This document shows positions 63,081 to 64,000 of a DNA stretch of 64,000 nt, piece after piece (within the stretch, counting starts at the first letter, position 1; every line of letters begins with the position of its first letter). Made by a program: the position numbers and the translations under genes. This DNA is from Rhodobacter sp. (GTDB lineage: Bacteria > Pseudomonadota > Alphaproteobacteria > Rhodobacterales > Rhodobacteraceae). Where the stretch lies: assembly GCA_020637595.1 (NCBI GenBank), contig JACKKE010000005.1, positions 1-64,000 on the forward strand. Reading direction: 5' to 3'. A model generated the notes under the pieces. That model was not told the origin of the DNA and searched no databases. It saw only the letters and a program-made list of their open reading frames with translations.

Positions 63081-63986
63081 TCACAGGTTGAAGACCCGGC
63101 TCGGGTGCAGTTCGCCGCCCAGATAGGTGCCGACGGCCACCGGCTTGCCCTGCCAGCTGGCCCAGGCGGTCTCGCCCGGGGCCGCGCGGCTGGAGGTGAC
63201 TTGCCCGGGATTGCCGTTCTTCAGCCGCACCGCGCCTTCGGGGGTCAGCGGCAGTTCCGGCAGCCCGGCCAGCGCCACCTCGAGCGGCAGCAGATGTGCG
63301 TCCAGTTCGGGCGTCTTGGCCAGCGCGTCGATTTGTTCCAGGCTCAGGCCCTGTTCGGCGCGGAACGGACCCGACCAGACCCGGCGCAGCCAGGCGACAT
63401 GGCCGAGGCACCCCAGCGCCTGCCCGAGGTCGCGGGCGATCGAACGGACATAGCCACCCTTGCCGCAGACCATCTCGAATTCGGCGTGATCGGCATCGGG
63501 GCGTGCAACCAGGGTCAGCGATTCCACAAAGAGGGGCCGCGCGGCCAGATCCATCGCCTCGCCCGCGCGGGCGATGTCATAGGCGCGCTCGCCCTCGACC
63601 TTGACCGCCGAGAACTGCGGCGGGACCTGTTCGATATGCCCGCGGAACGCACCCAGCGCGGCCTCGATCTGGTCTTCGGTGGGCCGGGTGTCGCGGTGCT
63701 CGATCACCGTGCCCTCGGCGTCGTCGGTGGTGGTCGAGGCCCCCCAGCGCACGCAGAACCGATAGCACTTCGTCGCGTCGGTGACATAGGGCACGGTCTT
63801 GGTCGCCTCGCCCAGCGCGACCGCCAGAACGCCGGTTGCCGCCGGGTCGAGCGTGCCGGCGTGTCCGGCCTTGGCGGCGCCGAAGGCCCAGCGCACCTTG
63901 CCCACGACCGAGGTCGAGGTCACGCCAGCGGGCTTGTCCACCACCAGCCAGCCGGAAACCGCGCGTCCCTTGCCCTTGCGTGCCAT
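63081..63986 (-). CDS. truB: tRNA pseudouridine-55 synthase TruB
   Basis: 301 residues. GHAGTLDPAATGVL with catalytic Asp48 opens the core, then RWGASTTTDDAEG, VPPQFSAVKVEG, and FEMVCGKGGYVRSIARDLGQ typical of TruB, ending in a PUA-like C-terminal part. ATG at 63986 sits 14 bases from the window edge. Makes pseudouridine 55 in the T-loop of tRNA. In many alphaproteobacteria it neighbours rbfA and rpsO, which would lie outside the window. Confidence 0.95.
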   Translation of the reverse strand: MARKGKGRAVSGWLVVDKPAGVTSTSVVGKVRWAFGAAKAGHAGTLDPAATGVLAVALGEATKTVPYVTDATKCYRFCVRWGASTTTDDAEGTVIEHRDTRPTEDQIEAALGAFRGHIEQVPPQFSAVKVEGERAYDIARAGEAMDLAARPLFVESLTLVARPDADHAEFEMVCGKGGYVRSIARDLGQALGCLGHVAWLRRVWSGPFRAEQGLSLEQIDALAKTPELDAHLLPLEVALAGLPELPLTPEGAVRLKNGNPGQVTSSRAAPGETAWASWQGKPVAVGTYLGGELHPSRVFNL

Positions 63987-64000
63987 GTTCCATCCCCGTT

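Overview
The window looks like GC-rich alphaproteobacterial chromosome, most probably Rhodobacterales. This rests on gene content and style (a urt urea-transporter operon, an imelysin/di-haem iron cluster, TRAP and tripartite tricarboxylate (TTT) transporters, EttA, very short intergenic gaps and many ATGA/TGATG overlaps); it is an inference without a marker gene. No tRNA, rRNA, CRISPR array, intact insertion sequence or phage gene was seen.

Positions 1-38.9 kb are a patchwork of catabolic operons, each with its own regulator. (i) 1-5.5 kb: a truncated-by-window luciferase-type flavin monooxygenase and an alpha/beta hydrolase, then a MerR-controlled old yellow enzyme operon whose two downstream genes (DJ-1/PfpI and an acetoacetate-decarboxylase-like gene) are broken. 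(ii) 6.2-17.1 kb: a sulfate-ester block with a type I sulfatase, a TRAP transporter, an arylsulfotransferase-like propeller protein, a TetR regulator, an SdsA-type alkylsulfatase, a PAPS-type sulfotransferase, a GMC oxidoreductase and a 48-codon stump of a Baeyer-Villiger-type monooxygenase. (iii) 17.1-27.4 kb: two related PadR regulators flanking aldehyde dehydrogenase, SDR, a complete TctCBA-type transporter, a carotenoid/stilbene cleavage oxygenase and alpha/beta hydrolases. (iv) 27.5-38.9 kb: a minus-strand beta-oxidation-like operon (acyl-CoA dehydrogenase, SDR, MaoC hydratase, SDR), a duplicated HxlR/zinc-ribbon regulator, and a plus-strand operon GMC alcohol oxidase - acyl-CoA ligase - aldehyde dehydrogenase - TetR. 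Together (iv) could carry an alcohol through aldehyde, acid and acyl-CoA into side-chain shortening; no thiolase is present.

Positions 39-51.8 kb hold uptake systems: an imelysin / di-haem oxidoreductase / imelysin / DUF1513 iron-associated operon, a hotdog thioesterase, and urtABCDE with a divergent LysR regulator and a strong palindrome between them.

From 51.8 kb onward genes are mostly housekeeping or small unknowns: a DUF302 protein, two small secreted unknowns, one cytosolic unknown, ettA, a QmcA/NfeD pair, pyrF, an esterase-like hydrolase, a secreted RCC1 propeller that appears to be inserted inside an Ig-like domain, a universal stress protein, a potassium-channel-like protein with a zinc ribbon, a branched-chain aminotransferase and truB.

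The best leads are the sulfate-ester block with four different sulfuryl-transfer or hydrolysis folds, the RCC1-in-Ig protein, the tandem HxlR/zinc-ribbon regulator, the carotenoid-oxygenase/TTT/PadR operon, and the decayed MerR-regulated operon.
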